Source: an uncultured Prevotellaceae bacterium
Lineage (GTDB): Bacteria > Bacteroidota > Bacteroidia > Bacteroidales > Bacteroidaceae
Direction: 5' to 3'
Length of the DNA stretch: 64,000 nucleotides
Assembly (NCBI GenBank): GCA_902768785.1
Contig: CACXMM010000020.1
Span: 1-64,000, forward strand
The position numbers and the translations under genes were made by a program. The notes under the pieces are model-generated. The model searched no databases. It was not told the origin of the DNA and worked only from the letters and a program-made list of their open reading frames with translations. Below, in pieces: positions 25,522 to 35,233 of the stretch (the first letter of the stretch is position 1; each line of letters opens with the position of its first letter).

Positions 25522-28224
25522 TTATTGGACAGAAAACTGAAAGATGGTCGTAGAATGAAAGATGTCACCAGGGCGTAGCACTGTGGAAGGGAACTGGGGC
25601 TGATTCGGACTGTCTGCAAAATGACATGTTTCAAAACAGATAGCCGACCTGCGAGGATAGGCGATACCCCGTTTCCCCAACATATTCCCCTTCAAGCCAT
25701 TTGCCGTATAGACCTGCATGGCTGGTTCCGTGGTATAAACAGAAAGAGTCACACCGTGAACAGGATCTTTTAGAATAGCAGCCGGACGGGACAGATCTCC
25801 CTGGGTATTCAGTTGCCAGGTATGGTCGTAACCAGATGTCACCTTCAGCTGATCATTCTCCTGATCAATCCGTTCGCCAATAGAATGGAACTGACGGAAA
25901 TCAAACGGTGTACCGGCAACTGGCAAAAGCCGACCAGTGACCTGTTTCTTTGTATTATACTCCGCGATACTGTCTCCATCGATCCACAACTGTTGCCTAC
26001 ACACATCCGTCCACGGTTCACCTGAGATATTAAAGAAGGAGTGATTACTGAGATTCAGCACAGTAGGACGATCGGTCCGGGCTTGATAGTCAAGACAAAT
26101 AGCATTGTCATCTGTGAGTGATACCGTCAGTGTCACATCCAGGTTCCCGGGAAAGCCGTTCTCACCATCTGGTGACAAATAATGGAGTACAGCCTTCTGC
26201 GGAGACGATGAGACTATATCCCACACCCGATGGGCAAAACCGGGCTTGCCACCATGCGAGATATCACCTTGGCCATAGCCTTGCAGCGCATACTCCTTTC
26301 CATCTATAACGAACCGTGCCCCCAAGATCCTTCCGAGGTAACGTCCGATGGTTGCGCCAAAGTTCTGGTTCAAGCGGTGATAATCAGCGACATTGTCAAA
26401 CCCCAGTACCATATCAAGAAGCTCGCCCCTTGAATCTGGAACCAGGACGGAGACTATCCGTCCGCCATAGTTGGTTAGGGACACCTGCATGCCATTCTTA
26501 TTGAACAGTTTCAAAAGATCAGTCCGTTTCCCGTCAATAGACATACGGAATTGGTCGGGGTGAACACCAGTCTCATCAGTATCCAGATGGATGCCTCTCA
26601 GCTCCTGAATCAAGCGAGTCATATTTTGAATATATGTCGCCGTGGAAATCCCTTGTATGGTATGGTTGGAATAAGGAGACGTATCATATTGGTCACCCAC
26701 CATGGTCCCCAAATAGTCAAAGGAGTCACTAAGAGACTGATGGTCAGGAAGGGGAACCCATGGGTTAGATACCTGACCCAACGTGGAAAGCCAATAGCCT
26801 TCAGGCGTCAGTGTGTTGATGATGTCTTGAACACCCATCGAGCGTCCTCTGCGTCTCATTCCACCTTGATAGAAATAGTCATCAAGCGGCTTCCGTACTT
26901 GCCAAGGATTCATGGCCACGTCGTGAGCATGATCGATGAGCTCCCGCAACTGCGACAGGTTGATAAAGGTAGCACTGCTATAATGAGCAATGGTATGACG
27001 AATATCCTGATCGATGTAGTACTGTCCGTTTCCCACATTTCCACCCTTACGGTGCACATATAGAGGAAGACCATTATCAGGATCAACGAAACGAGGTACA
27101 AGGATCTCATCAGCACTACGAGGCATTCCTCGCCAAAGGGCTCTCACACTGTCAGGCAGTTGCTGATTCTTGATGAACAGGAATGCCTTCTCTAACCCGT
27201 TTAAGAATGACTCATCACCTGTCATCGCATAGAACTGCACCATACGCCGCATCATCTGTGCAGTCGTGGCGGTATTCACTCCACGGGGCTCATAAGAACG
27301 GGCATGAGCAGGTTTCAACTCATCTTGCGTATATTGATCTGCCCAACCGGAATAAGGTGGAGGTTGCTGCAGGTCACGCAGCAAGTACATCGCTTTCATG
27401 ATGGGTTTGATGAGGTCTTTCCGTCCCAATGTCTGATAACAACTGATCAAGAAATCAATGTTACTGATCATGACGCCATCGTTTAGGGTGACGTAGGGAG
27501 TATAGTCAGCGTTGCCACGAAAAGGATGGTTGGTCATTATCGGGAAACGCTGTGGCCATCCGCCATGATCATATTGGCTCTTCAGGATAAAGCTGATGAC
27601 CTTATTCAATGATTTTTGGAAACGCCTGTCTTTCTTCTCCAGATACATACGAAGCATGAACTCAGCTGGATGAAAGGTGGCCTCATCATCAAAGGTGGCA
27701 TTACCATAATAATGCTGGAACTCCTCAAGTCGCCATGCCTGTCGGCCTATCGTAGCATACCATTCCTTGGCTGAGGCCTCTCCTGCATAGTCATACATAT
27801 AGTGCCAGCCACCGCAGGGCTTTTGCGCATCGATCAAGGCTTGTGCCACTCGTTCCGCCTGCTGGTAATAGTATTCATCTCCCGTAGCATGATACGCATC
27901 CAGCAAGAGCTGTCCCATATCGGGTGTACCTGGCGATTGCATCCAAATCATTGTGGGACGGGCCTCCAATTCCCCCCAACGGCGTGATTTGTCTGGTAGA
28001 TAGCTCCACACAAAGCCTCCATGACAACTCACTGAATCCATCATATACCGGGTGGCTTTCTTCATCGTGAAAAGGATTTCCTCATTGCCGGCATATCCAT
28101 GAGTACAAATAAGAGCGGAGAAGAGGATGAGGATCTTCATGCGACGTAGCCAGCGTTGTCTGTCCACACCTATCACATGATAAGGACCGATGAATAAAAC
28201 CAACAATAAATTCTGATTCTTCAT
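25522..28224 (-). CDS. Pectate lyase (PL10-like) fused to aldose 1-epimerase
   Basis: A 900-residue protein of two enzymes. Residues about 45-480 resemble family PL10 pectate lyases: GGWHYMYDY, GGWPQRFPI and the active-site strand YVTLNDGVM, with other lyase-type helical repeats. Residues 557-900 are a galactose mutarotase-like domain: VSLTNYGGRIVSVLVPD, IGRYLGRILGARF, ISHGGKPGF, NLSNHSFFNISG (catalytic-type His) and ICFET near the end. It would cleave polygalacturonate by beta-elimination and equilibrate sugar anomers. MKILILFSALICTHGYAG at residue 29 is a good signal peptide, so the ATG at 28140 is an alternative start; the -7 element 34 bp before 28224 allows both. Confidence 0.82.
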   Translation of the reverse strand: MKNQNLLLVLFIGPYHVIGVDRQRWLRRMKILILFSALICTHGYAGNEEILFTMKKATRYMMDSVSCHGGFVWSYLPDKSRRWGELEARPTMIWMQSPGTPDMGQLLLDAYHATGDEYYYQQAERVAQALIDAQKPCGGWHYMYDYAGEASAKEWYATIGRQAWRLEEFQHYYGNATFDDEATFHPAEFMLRMYLEKKDRRFQKSLNKVISFILKSQYDHGGWPQRFPIMTNHPFRGNADYTPYVTLNDGVMISNIDFLISCYQTLGRKDLIKPIMKAMYLLRDLQQPPPYSGWADQYTQDELKPAHARSYEPRGVNTATTAQMMRRMVQFYAMTGDESFLNGLEKAFLFIKNQQLPDSVRALWRGMPRSADEILVPRFVDPDNGLPLYVHRKGGNVGNGQYYIDQDIRHTIAHYSSATFINLSQLRELIDHAHDVAMNPWQVRKPLDDYFYQGGMRRRGRSMGVQDIINTLTPEGYWLSTLGQVSNPWVPLPDHQSLSDSFDYLGTMVGDQYDTSPYSNHTIQGISTATYIQNMTRLIQELRGIHLDTDETGVHPDQFRMSIDGKRTDLLKLFNKNGMQVSLTNYGGRIVSVLVPDSRGELLDMVLGFDNVADYHRLNQNFGATIGRYLGRILGARFVIDGKEYALQGYGQGDISHGGKPGFAHRVWDIVSSSPQKAVLHYLSPDGENGFPGNLDVTLTVSLTDDNAICLDYQARTDRPTVLNLSNHSFFNISGEPWTDVCRQQLWIDGDSIAEYNTKKQVTGRLLPVAGTPFDFRQFHSIGERIDQENDQLKVTSGYDHTWQLNTQGDLSRPAAILKDPVHGVTLSVYTTEPAMQVYTANGLKGNMLGKRGIAYPRRSAICFETCHFADSPNQPQFPSTVLRPGDIFHSTTIFQFSVQ

Positions 28225-28257
28225 GAGATAGTTTTAGTAAAAGTTTGTTTCTGCCTA

Positions 28258-28265
28258 CAAAGATA
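28258..28265 (-). promoter_or_regulatory. -7 element of the lyase-epimerase gene
   Basis: TATCTTTG on the minus strand, 34 bp before the ATG at 28224; divergent from the next promoter. Confidence 0.65.
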
Positions 28266-28328
28266 AACTATTTCCAATAAACAGGCAACAAAAAAACAGG
28301 ATATGTTGTGGGATTCATTATTTTTTTG

Positions 28329-28336
28329 TAAGTTTG
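28329..28336 (+). promoter_or_regulatory. -7 element of the small lipoprotein gene
   Basis: TAAGTTTG followed by CAA, 18 bp before the ATG at 28354. Confidence 0.65.
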
Positions 28337-28353
28337 CAACAAAAACAATACGA

Positions 28354-28770
28354 ATGAAGACAAAATGGGTAGTGGCATTCGCCATTTCAATCATTCTAAT
28401 TGGCTGTGAGTCAAAACATGACAAGCTCCAAAAGGAAATTCTGCAACGCAGAGAAGCATTGACCCGTCACCAGGACTCTGTGATGAAAGCCTCACAGAAA
28501 GAAGTCGAACAACTTGACCGAGAATTACAGGAGGTGAACAGAGAATATGCGAAGATGAAACGAGAGGCTCAAGCAGCACATGATGCAGGAACTGCTACTG
28601 CTGAGCAGTTGCGTGCCGTCACCCATATGCGGATGCATCGTGATTCGCTGAAGACCCGTTTCGATGTACTATGTGCAAAAATCAAGTACATCAGGAAACG
28701 GCAATCAGAACAGGTCCTTTGGAATGCCAAGTCACAGGAAGGAAACCAGGAGCATACTTCAAGTCAATAA
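28354..28770 (+). CDS. Small coiled-coil lipoprotein
   Basis: A 138-residue lipoprotein. The signal peptide MKTKWVVAFAISIILIGC gives a lipidated Cys at residue 18. The mature part is almost entirely charged heptad-like helix (QKEVEQLDRELQEVNREYAKMKREA), predicted coiled coil, with the C-terminus rich in Gln and Ser. No family is recognised; it could be an envelope spacer or chaperone. The start at 28354 is fixed by the signal peptide and by the promoter 18 bp upstream. Confidence 0.78.
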   Translation: MKTKWVVAFAISIILIGCESKHDKLQKEILQRREALTRHQDSVMKASQKEVEQLDRELQEVNREYAKMKREAQAAHDAGTATAEQLRAVTHMRMHRDSLKTRFDVLCAKIKYIRKRQSEQVLWNAKSQEGNQEHTSSQ

Positions 28771-28808
28771 GGCAAAGTCGTGAAACATGCACAAAAAAAG
28801 GAATTATC

Positions 28809-28839
28809 TTTGTCGTTTCAACTAAAATACGTAACTTTG
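28809..28839 (+). promoter_or_regulatory. Full -33/-7 promoter of the DUF1599 operon
   Basis: TTTG (28809-28812), 19 bp spacer, TAACTTTG (28832-28839): one of the best matches in the window to the Bacteroidetes promoter; ATG follows 21 bp later. Confidence 0.75.
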
Positions 28840-28860
28840 CACCATCTTTTATGATTAGAC

Positions 28861-29415
28861 ATGTCTAAGGCTACAAACAATACTGAAGAACAGTTCAGGA
28901 GTGTCATGGCTGAGTGCAGGGCACTTTTCGAGAAGAAGTTGCACGATTATGGTGCATCATGGAGGATTCTGCGCCCTTCTTCGCTGACAGACCAGCTGTT
29001 TATCAAAGCCAAGCGCATCCGTTCACTGGAAATCAAAAAGGAATCGCTGGTAGGCGAAGGCATCCGTCCAGAGTTCATTGCGCTAATCAACTATGGTATC
29101 GTGGGACTCATCCAATTGGATCGTGGATATGTAGATACGGTGGACATGACCCCCACGGAGGCGATGGCGCTCTACGACCGTCATGCCGACGAGGCCTTGC
29201 AGCTGATGCTCAAGAAGAACCACGACTACGATGAAGCATGGCGATCTATGCGAGTGAGTAGCTACACCGACTTTATCCTGACAAAGATACAACGAGTAAA
29301 AGAGATAGAAGACATCGCGGGTGCCACACTGGTGAGTGAGGGCGTTGATGCCAACTACATGGACATCATCAACTACGCGGTGTTTGGAGCCATCAAACTG
29401 AAAGGTAAAGAATGA
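28861..29415 (+). CDS. DUF1599 domain protein
   Basis: A 184-residue soluble protein with two copies of a roughly 60-residue motif: CRALFEKKLHDYGASWRILRPSSLTDQLFIKAKRIRSLE and LQLMLKKNHDYDEAWRSMRVSSYTDFILTKIQRVKEIE. This duplicated (K/N)HDYxxxWRxxRxSSxTD pattern defines DUF1599, which has a nucleotide-pyrophosphohydrolase-like look, but no activity is established. First gene of a five-gene set (this, MauE-like, tpiA, SPOR, folE) commonly conserved in Bacteroidetes. The stop overlaps the next start by 4 bp. Confidence 0.9.
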   Translation: MSKATNNTEEQFRSVMAECRALFEKKLHDYGASWRILRPSSLTDQLFIKAKRIRSLEIKKESLVGEGIRPEFIALINYGIVGLIQLDRGYVDTVDMTPTEAMALYDRHADEALQLMLKKNHDYDEAWRSMRVSSYTDFILTKIQRVKEIEDIAGATLVSEGVDANYMDIINYAVFGAIKLKGKE

Positions 29416-30743
29416 AGGCTGGTCTGTTGTCGATAGGAGTAAACATCTGCCGATTGATTGTCGCGCTGACCTTTATCTTCTCCGGGTACGTGAAAGCGAT
29501 TGACCCGTTGGGAACACAATACAAGATCAACGACTACCTACAAGCAGCAGGACTCGGCGGTCATCTTCCCGGCATCGCCACATTGAGCTTGTCAGTGTTG
29601 CTCTCGGCACTGGAGTTCTTCGTCGGCATTCTGCTTCTCTTCGCTATCAACAGGCGAATCATCAGCAGGGTGGCACTTGTCTTCATGGCAGTGATGACCG
29701 CCGTCACTTTCTGGCTGTGGGTAGCTAATCCGATTTCCGACTGCGGTTGCTTTGGTGATGCCGTACATCTGACAAATGGACAAACCCTATTGAAGAACCT
29801 TGTTCTCTTAGGCTGTACCATCGTAATAGCATGGAAGCCCTTGAAGATGGTGCGCTTCATCAGTAAGAGCAATCAGTGGATCGTCATGAACTATACGGCT
29901 CTGTTCATTATCCTCTCGAGTGTTTGGTGTCTGTATGATTTGCCTGTATTCGACTTCAGACCCTACCATATCGGAGCCAACATCCCTGAGAGCATGGCCA
30001 TTCCGGACGATGCAGAACAACCTCAGTTCGAGACCACGTTCATCATGGAGAAAGAGGGAGTGCGGAAAGAGTTTACCCTCGACAACTATCCCGACTCCAC
30101 GTGGACATTTATTGACAGTAAGAGCATACAGGTCAAGGAAGGATATGTACCTCCCATCCACGACTTCTCCATCACGACCCTAGATGAGGGAGAGGACATT
30201 ACAGAAGATGTCATCAACCAACAAGGATACTCATTCCTGTTGATAGCACCGCATCTGGAGGAGGCAAGTGACACCAATTTCGGTGAGATTGACCAGCTTT
30301 ACGAGTACGCACAAGGTAGAGGATACCCGTTCTATTGTCTCACGGCGAGTGGAGAAGAGGCTATTGACAGATGGCGTGATCTCACCGGAGCGGAATATCC
30401 CTTCTGTACGACAGATGAGATAACGCTGAAGACGATCATACGGAGCAATCCTGGTCTGGTGCTTATTAAAGACGGCACCATCATCAGGAAATGGAGTCAT
30501 AACCATCTACCCGTCATCGAACCGGCACACTTCTCTGTGCCACTGGAGAAATTCGAAATAGGAGAAATGCCTCAAGACTCCGTACCACAGAAGATTCTGG
30601 CCATCCTCGTATGGTTCGCCTTGCCACTCTTCTTGCTGACACTGGCCGATCGTGCATGGGCTTGGACCCAATGGCTCAGGAGGAAGCCCGTTGCCAAGAA
30701 AAGTCCTAACGAGGACAACAAGAATACCCCATCAGAGACATAA
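29412..30743 (+). CDS. DoxX/MauE-like membrane protein (BT_3928 family)
   Basis: A 443-residue protein with four N-terminal membrane segments in the DoxX/MauE pattern ([21 protein letters not shown], then [24 protein letters not shown] with the C-G-C motif), a further helix near residue 160, a large extracytoplasmic domain and a final membrane segment before a basic tail. Family members are thought to act in quinone or disulfide redox chemistry; here this is inference from the CGCFGD motif. The start overlaps the DUF1599 stop (ATGA). Confidence 0.85.
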   Translation: MKAGLLSIGVNICRLIVALTFIFSGYVKAIDPLGTQYKINDYLQAAGLGGHLPGIATLSLSVLLSALEFFVGILLLFAINRRIISRVALVFMAVMTAVTFWLWVANPISDCGCFGDAVHLTNGQTLLKNLVLLGCTIVIAWKPLKMVRFISKSNQWIVMNYTALFIILSSVWCLYDLPVFDFRPYHIGANIPESMAIPDDAEQPQFETTFIMEKEGVRKEFTLDNYPDSTWTFIDSKSIQVKEGYVPPIHDFSITTLDEGEDITEDVINQQGYSFLLIAPHLEEASDTNFGEIDQLYEYAQGRGYPFYCLTASGEEAIDRWRDLTGAEYPFCTTDEITLKTIIRSNPGLVLIKDGTIIRKWSHNHLPVIEPAHFSVPLEKFEIGEMPQDSVPQKILAILVWFALPLFLLTLADRAWAWTQWLRRKPVAKKSPNEDNKNTPSET

Positions 30744-30772
30744 AACCCATATATATTAAAAAGGTAACAAAA

Positions 30773-31531
30773 ATGAGAAAGAAAATTGTAGCAGGTAACT
30801 GGAAAATGAACATGAACCTGCAAGAGGGAATCGCTCTGGCAAAAGAGCTGAATGAAACACTTACAGCAGAGAAGCCCAACTGCGGTGTCGTGATCTGTAC
30901 TCCGTTCATCCATCTGGCCTCTATCGCAGAGTTCCTGAATCAGGATGTCATCGGACTGGGCGCAGAGAACTGTGCCGACAAGGAGAAGGGTGCCTTCACC
31001 GGTGAAGTGTCAGCAGAGATGATTAAGAGCACGGGGGCACAATACGTTATCCTCGGTCACTCCGAGCGCCGTGAGTATTACAAGGAGACTCCCGAGATTC
31101 TGAAAGAGAAAGTGCTGTTGGCACAGAAGAACGGTCTCAAGGTAATCTTCTGCATTGGCGAGAGTCTGGAAGAGCGCGAGGCCGGCAAGCAGAACGAGGT
31201 GGTGAAGGCAGAACTCGAGGGTTCTGTATTCAATCTCTCAGAGGAGGACTTCCGTAAGATCGTCATCGCCTACGAACCCATCTGGGCCATCGGTACCGGA
31301 AAGACTGCTACCAGCGACCAGGCCGAGGAGATCCATGCCTATATCCGTAGCATCATCGCAGAGAAGTATGGTCAGGCTGTTGCTGAAGATACGACCATCC
31401 TCTACGGAGGAAGCTGCAAGGCCAGCAATGCTCCCGAGTTGTTCGCTAAGCCCGACATCGACGGAGGTCTTATCGGTGGCGCATCCCTGAAGGCAGCCGA
31501 CTTCAAAGGCATTATCGATGCTTGGAAATAA
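30773..31531 (+). CDS. tpiA: Triosephosphate isomerase
   Basis: TpiA interconverts dihydroxyacetone phosphate and glyceraldehyde 3-phosphate. The 252-residue protein has the complete TIM-barrel signature: GNWKMN (catalytic Lys), GHSERR (His) and [13 protein letters not shown] (Glu and mobile loop 6), then YGGSCKASN and GGLIGGASL for phosphate binding. It follows the MauE-like gene by 29 bp and precedes the SPOR gene by 8 bp. Confidence 0.98.
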   Translation: MRKKIVAGNWKMNMNLQEGIALAKELNETLTAEKPNCGVVICTPFIHLASIAEFLNQDVIGLGAENCADKEKGAFTGEVSAEMIKSTGAQYVILGHSERREYYKETPEILKEKVLLAQKNGLKVIFCIGESLEEREAGKQNEVVKAELEGSVFNLSEEDFRKIVIAYEPIWAIGTGKTATSDQAEEIHAYIRSIIAEKYGQAVAEDTTILYGGSCKASNAPELFAKPDIDGGLIGGASLKAADFKGIIDAWK

Positions 31532-31539
31532 GATAAAAG

Positions 31540-32175
31540 ATGAAAAAAATCATAACCATACTATTTATCCTTCTGTGCGCTGTCCATAGTGCCAGCGCAC
31601 AGAAGTTCCTTGATGAACTGCAGAAGAAACAGCAGGGTCAAGGATCTGTTACCGTGACACAAAGTAAAGAAATCACAGACTTGGTGAACGGTACAGCGGC
31701 CGTGAAAGGCACTACCAACAACACCTCTCCCACCACAACGATCCCGCAGGACGACAAGACCGCCGCCCAGAAGGAGAAAGAGAAGGAGGACTCAGCACGA
31801 TTGGCAGCAGAGAAAGAGCGAGCCAGAATCCTTGCTGAGAAAGAAAAGAAAGAGAAAGAAGACGAGCTGGAAATTCCTGTCATCGACACACGAAAGAAGG
31901 TGATGAAGAACAGCTATAAGATAGACGGTTACCGTGTGCAGGCTTTCACTGGAGGTAACACACGTAATGACCGCATTCAGGCAGAACAGATCCGTGACAA
32001 ACTGAAGGCAGCCTTCCCCGACCAGCCCATCTACACCCATTTCTACTCACCACGTTGGATCTGCCGCATGGGGAACTACCGTACCTACAACGAAGCAAAC
32101 AGCTATTGCAAGAAGCTGAAAGCGATGGGATACAAGCAGGCCTGCGTAGTCAAGGGAAAAATAACTGTGCAATAA
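31540..32175 (+). CDS. Exported SPOR-domain protein
   Basis: A 211-residue protein with signal peptide [20 protein letters not shown], a Thr/Lys/Glu-rich low-complexity linker with a charged helix (residues 60-115) and a C-terminal SPOR fold (about 130-210, [43 protein letters not shown]). SPOR domains bind glycan strands stripped of peptide stems at the septum, so this protein probably acts in cell-wall division. Part of the DUF1599-folE operon. Confidence 0.88.
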   Translation: MKKIITILFILLCAVHSASAQKFLDELQKKQQGQGSVTVTQSKEITDLVNGTAAVKGTTNNTSPTTTIPQDDKTAAQKEKEKEDSARLAAEKERARILAEKEKKEKEDELEIPVIDTRKKVMKNSYKIDGYRVQAFTGGNTRNDRIQAEQIRDKLKAAFPDQPIYTHFYSPRWICRMGNYRTYNEANSYCKKLKAMGYKQACVVKGKITVQ

Positions 32176-32179
32176 AACG

Positions 32180-32773
32180 ATGAATCCGGAAACAGAATTT
32201 AGAGAGGGGCTCGACGAACTGGCCTTCCACTATCAGAAGATTCTTGAGCTGCTGGGCGAAGATACCCAACGTGACGGATTGCTCAAGACACCAACCCGTG
32301 TGGCAAAAGCCATGCAGATACTCACTCGTGGCTACACCCAAGATGCCCACAAGGTTCTCACCGACGCACTGTTCGAAGAGAAATACGACCAGATGGTGAT
32401 TGTCAAAGACATCGATTTCTTCTCCATGTGTGAGCATCACATGCTTCCTTTCTATGGCAAGGCGCATGTAGCCTATATCCCCGACGGTTATATTACCGGT
32501 CTTTCAAAGATTGCCCGTGTAGTGGATATCTACAGTCACCGTCTGCAAGTGCAGGAACGGCTCACCCAGCAGATCAAAGACTGTATTCAGCAGACCCTCC
32601 ATCCCCTCGGTGTGATGGTTGTCATCGAGGCCAAACACATGTGCATGCAAATGCGAGGGGTAGAAAAACAGAACGCCATCACCACCACCAGTGATTTCAG
32701 CGGAGCCTTCAACCAAGCCAAGACCCGCGAAGAGTTTATGAACCTGCTCCGTGGTGAAAGCAAGAGGATCTGA
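32180..32773 (+). CDS. folE: GTP cyclohydrolase I
   Basis: FolE makes 7,8-dihydroneopterin triphosphate from GTP, the first step of folate (and queuosine precursor) synthesis. The 197-residue protein has the zinc and substrate site [19 protein letters not shown], the [21 protein letters not shown] strand-helix and [18 protein letters not shown] with the third zinc ligand Cys. Normal length. The start is 4 bp after the SPOR gene stop. folK and queA, later users of the product, are at 7-8.7 kb. Confidence 0.97.
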   Translation: MNPETEFREGLDELAFHYQKILELLGEDTQRDGLLKTPTRVAKAMQILTRGYTQDAHKVLTDALFEEKYDQMVIVKDIDFFSMCEHHMLPFYGKAHVAYIPDGYITGLSKIARVVDIYSHRLQVQERLTQQIKDCIQQTLHPLGVMVVIEAKHMCMQMRGVEKQNAITTTSDFSGAFNQAKTREEFMNLLRGESKRI

Positions 32774-32806
32774 CTCTATTTTTATCTAAAAAACTGCAAC
32801 AACCCA

Positions 32807-32834
32807 TGCAAGATTTCACAAGATCTTGCATTTA
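32807..32834 (+). terminator. Hairpin after folE
   Basis: TGCAAGAT / ATCTTGCA stem with an 8-nt loop followed by TTTATC; a weak terminator candidate ending the DUF1599-folE operon. Confidence 0.5.
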
Positions 32835-32859
32835 TCATATAAACAAATAACAGAAATAT

Positions 32860-33519
32860 ATGAGAACATTCACGAAAATCCTTGCCATGGTGCTGATAAG
32901 CATCTGTGCAACCAGCTTGACATCATGTCTTGGCGACAATGACGACAATAACGAGAGTAATTTCTATACCCGGGAAGAGGCTGCAGGTATTCTAAAGACC
33001 ATGAGCGGATACTATACAGGTAAGCTATATACTGAGTGTATGGCATCCCCATTAGATGCAGAGGTGAAGAAAGACTCTGTCATGAACCTCCAGGTTCGTG
33101 TCACTGCCAACGATTCCATCGCCCACTTCATGATGCCCGTTAAGCTTTTTGCGAATGCCATTACCGGGAACGAGAAGGTGAGAGAAGCTGTGGCGGCCAG
33201 CGAGTCACAAGCCATCGACTTCCAGCTTTTCCTGATGAAATCAAAAAGCAACGATTACTATGTCTTCTTACCCGTTCCGATGAACAAATTCAAGTTCAAC
33301 GTTTTCTACGATGGTGCATCTCATGAGATAGAGGTTACCTTTGCATCAAGCACTATTTACAGATACACCAACATCTATGCACAGGGAGAGTATGGAAAGA
33401 CTAACAGAACATTGTCATTCATCTTCCTACCCTACCAAATGGTGCTTGACAAGACCACCACGGTATCCTTGGTAACCAGTCCGATGATGTACACGGGAAC
33501 AAAGATTGTGGAAGAATAA
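32860..33519 (+). CDS. Lipoprotein, DUF4840-like
   Basis: A 219-residue lipoprotein: signal MRTFTKILAMVLISICATSLTSC with lipidated Cys about residue 23, then an Asp/Asn-rich linker and a beta-rich domain with MSGYYTGKLYT and TLSFIFLPYQMVL. The layout recalls DUF4840 lipoproteins of Bacteroides, but the assignment is weak. Preceded by a hairpin and followed by a terminator, so probably a single-gene unit; no clear -7 element was found. Confidence 0.6.
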   Translation: MRTFTKILAMVLISICATSLTSCLGDNDDNNESNFYTREEAAGILKTMSGYYTGKLYTECMASPLDAEVKKDSVMNLQVRVTANDSIAHFMMPVKLFANAITGNEKVREAVAASESQAIDFQLFLMKSKSNDYYVFLPVPMNKFKFNVFYDGASHEIEVTFASSTIYRYTNIYAQGEYGKTNRTLSFIFLPYQMVLDKTTTVSLVTSPMMYTGTKIVEE

Positions 33520-33528
33520 TAGAAGAAT

Positions 33529-33563
33529 GAGGGGTTTTGAAACGAAAAAAATCCCTCTTTTTC
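33529..33563 (+). terminator. Rho-independent terminator candidate
   Basis: GAGGG...CCCTC stem with inner TTTT/AAAA pairing, followed by TTTTTCTTC, right after the DUF4840-like gene. Confidence 0.65.
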
Positions 33564-33585
33564 TTCTTTATTCATTTTTTTTCGT

Positions 33586-33593
33586 TATCTTTG
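33586..33593 (+). promoter_or_regulatory. -7 element of the fimbrial-type locus
   Basis: TATCTTTG followed by GCA, with a leader of about 60 nt before the DUF3575 gene. Confidence 0.7.
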
Positions 33594-33658
33594 CAACCGA
33601 GAAGTGCTATGCACAAGCACTATTTGTCACAAACAACTAAAGAATTGAACTTACTTTA

Positions 33659-34258
33659 ATGGATAGGATAGTTAGATGGCACATATGCGGTATGATCCTG
33701 GCAGCATTCCTGATGTTGTCAAGCACATCCCTGTATGCCCAGGATCGAGAAGAATCCGTCCTTCTGCGTGCCAACATGCTCCGCTGGGCAACGCTGACGC
33801 CTGACATCGGTATCGAATGGCAGTTCAACAAGGAATGGAGTGTATTGGGTAATGCCACCTATACCCGTTGGAGCTGGAAAGATAACAACCGCCGTTTTGC
33901 CCAGAAAGAGTTTGCCGGTGAAATCCGACACTACATGGGTTACATGACGACACAACGTCCTTGGTATGCAGGACTGATGGTTCACGGCGGACAGTATAAT
34001 TTTGGTCTGTCGGACCACGGACGGCAGGGAGACTATATGGGTGGAGGTATCACGGCAGGTTACCGTCTCCGCCTGCACAACAAGCGGTTCTTCATTGACT
34101 TTGGCGGAGCTTTCGGCTTCACGCACGCCTCCATCGAGAAATACAAGACGATAGACGGTGTTCGTTACAAGACTGAAGATGACAATTCGAACTACATCGG
34201 AATTAATAAATTGTCGGTGGCTATTGTATGGAAATTCTTAAACAAGACAAAGCCATGA
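33659..34258 (+). CDS. DUF3575 outer-membrane-type protein
   Basis: A 199-residue protein with signal peptide (cleavage after LYAQ) and alternating beta strands: LLRANMLRWATLTPDIGIEWQF, GEIRHYMGY, GGITAGYRLRLHNKRFFIDFGGAFGF and a C-terminal aromatic strand. This is the DUF3575 family, predicted small beta-barrels that stand at the head of Bacteroidales fimbrial (Fim/Mfa) loci. The stop overlaps the next start by 4 bp (ATGA). Confidence 0.88.
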   Translation: MDRIVRWHICGMILAAFLMLSSTSLYAQDREESVLLRANMLRWATLTPDIGIEWQFNKEWSVLGNATYTRWSWKDNNRRFAQKEFAGEIRHYMGYMTTQRPWYAGLMVHGGQYNFGLSDHGRQGDYMGGGITAGYRLRLHNKRFFIDFGGAFGFTHASIEKYKTIDGVRYKTEDDNSNYIGINKLSVAIVWKFLNKTKP

Positions 34259-35175
34259 AAAAGCAGATCTATTACATATTCATCAGTTGTGTCACGATGC
34301 TTCTTCTGGCATCGTGCGTGAAGGATAAGCTCTATCTGCTTCCCGACGACGACCCCGATTATTTCAATCCCAATGAATGGAAACTGGGAACCATGGTCGT
34401 GAATACCGACTGGAGCCGTACTGACAAAGGGGTAGCACCCCAGGACAACTATGTCGTCGCACTGAACGATGAAGGCTATTTCGCTGAAGGCGTTACCAGC
34501 ATCATACGCCATCTGCACCCCGAGGACTACAGGGTATTTGCCTTCTATGATCCGACAGGTATTCAAATCGAGAACTACATAGCCACCGTTGACAACGAAC
34601 CCGACGGCACCCTGCTGCGTAATCCGGGCACCTTGATGGTTTCCGACTTCCAGGAAGCCAAGGTGCTTAGAGGCGATACCACCTATGTAAACCTCATCAT
34701 GCGCCAATTGGTTCATGAAGTGACAATCAGTATCTACATGTGGCCAGGGGATGAAGAATTCATCTCTAACATCACCGGCTCCATCGACGGTATCGCACAG
34801 GCGGTTGACATCACCAATGGAGAGGTGGTATCCGACTACAACAGTACCATCACACTGCCGCTTGCCCTTTCCTATGTACCCTACAACGGAAAAGAAACGC
34901 AGCTGCAAGGACAGATGGTACCCACCTACACCTGTACCATCCGCATCATCGACATCGTCCATGCCTCCACACAGCCCATGGAACTTCATATCACCTATAA
35001 TGATGGTACAGAGGAGATACAGACCATTGACTTGGAAGATATCCTTGACAATATCAGTAAGAGGGACGATGTGACAGAAGTGGAACTCGACTATTTCATC
35101 AAGAACGAGTATAATTTCCACACCTCCATCATCGACTGGCATATCATCGACGAGGGACATCACGATGTGAAATAA
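34255..35175 (+). CDS. FimB/Mfa2- or DUF5119-like fimbrial lipoprotein
   Basis: A 306-residue lipoprotein, start MKKQIYYIFISCVTMLLLASC, lipidated Cys 21. The mature region has VNTDWSRTDKGVAPQDNYVVALN and the later VNLIMRQLVHEVTISIYMWPGD, the pattern of the first and second beta-sandwich domains of fimbrial anchor/tip proteins. In Porphyromonas-type pili, FimB/Mfa2 anchors the fibre and limits its length. Assignment between FimB/Mfa2 and DUF5119 is not decided by eye. The ATG at 34255 is preferred over one 27 bp upstream because it gives the signal peptide and the ATGA overlap. Confidence 0.72.
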   Translation: MKKQIYYIFISCVTMLLLASCVKDKLYLLPDDDPDYFNPNEWKLGTMVVNTDWSRTDKGVAPQDNYVVALNDEGYFAEGVTSIIRHLHPEDYRVFAFYDPTGIQIENYIATVDNEPDGTLLRNPGTLMVSDFQEAKVLRGDTTYVNLIMRQLVHEVTISIYMWPGDEEFISNITGSIDGIAQAVDITNGEVVSDYNSTITLPLALSYVPYNGKETQLQGQMVPTYTCTIRIIDIVHASTQPMELHITYNDGTEEIQTIDLEDILDNISKRDDVTEVELDYFIKNEYNFHTSIIDWHIIDEGHHDVK

Positions 35176-35233
35176 TCTGTCACACCTTATTATATATATA
35201 GACATCAATAAATAATCACAAAATAGAAAGAAT

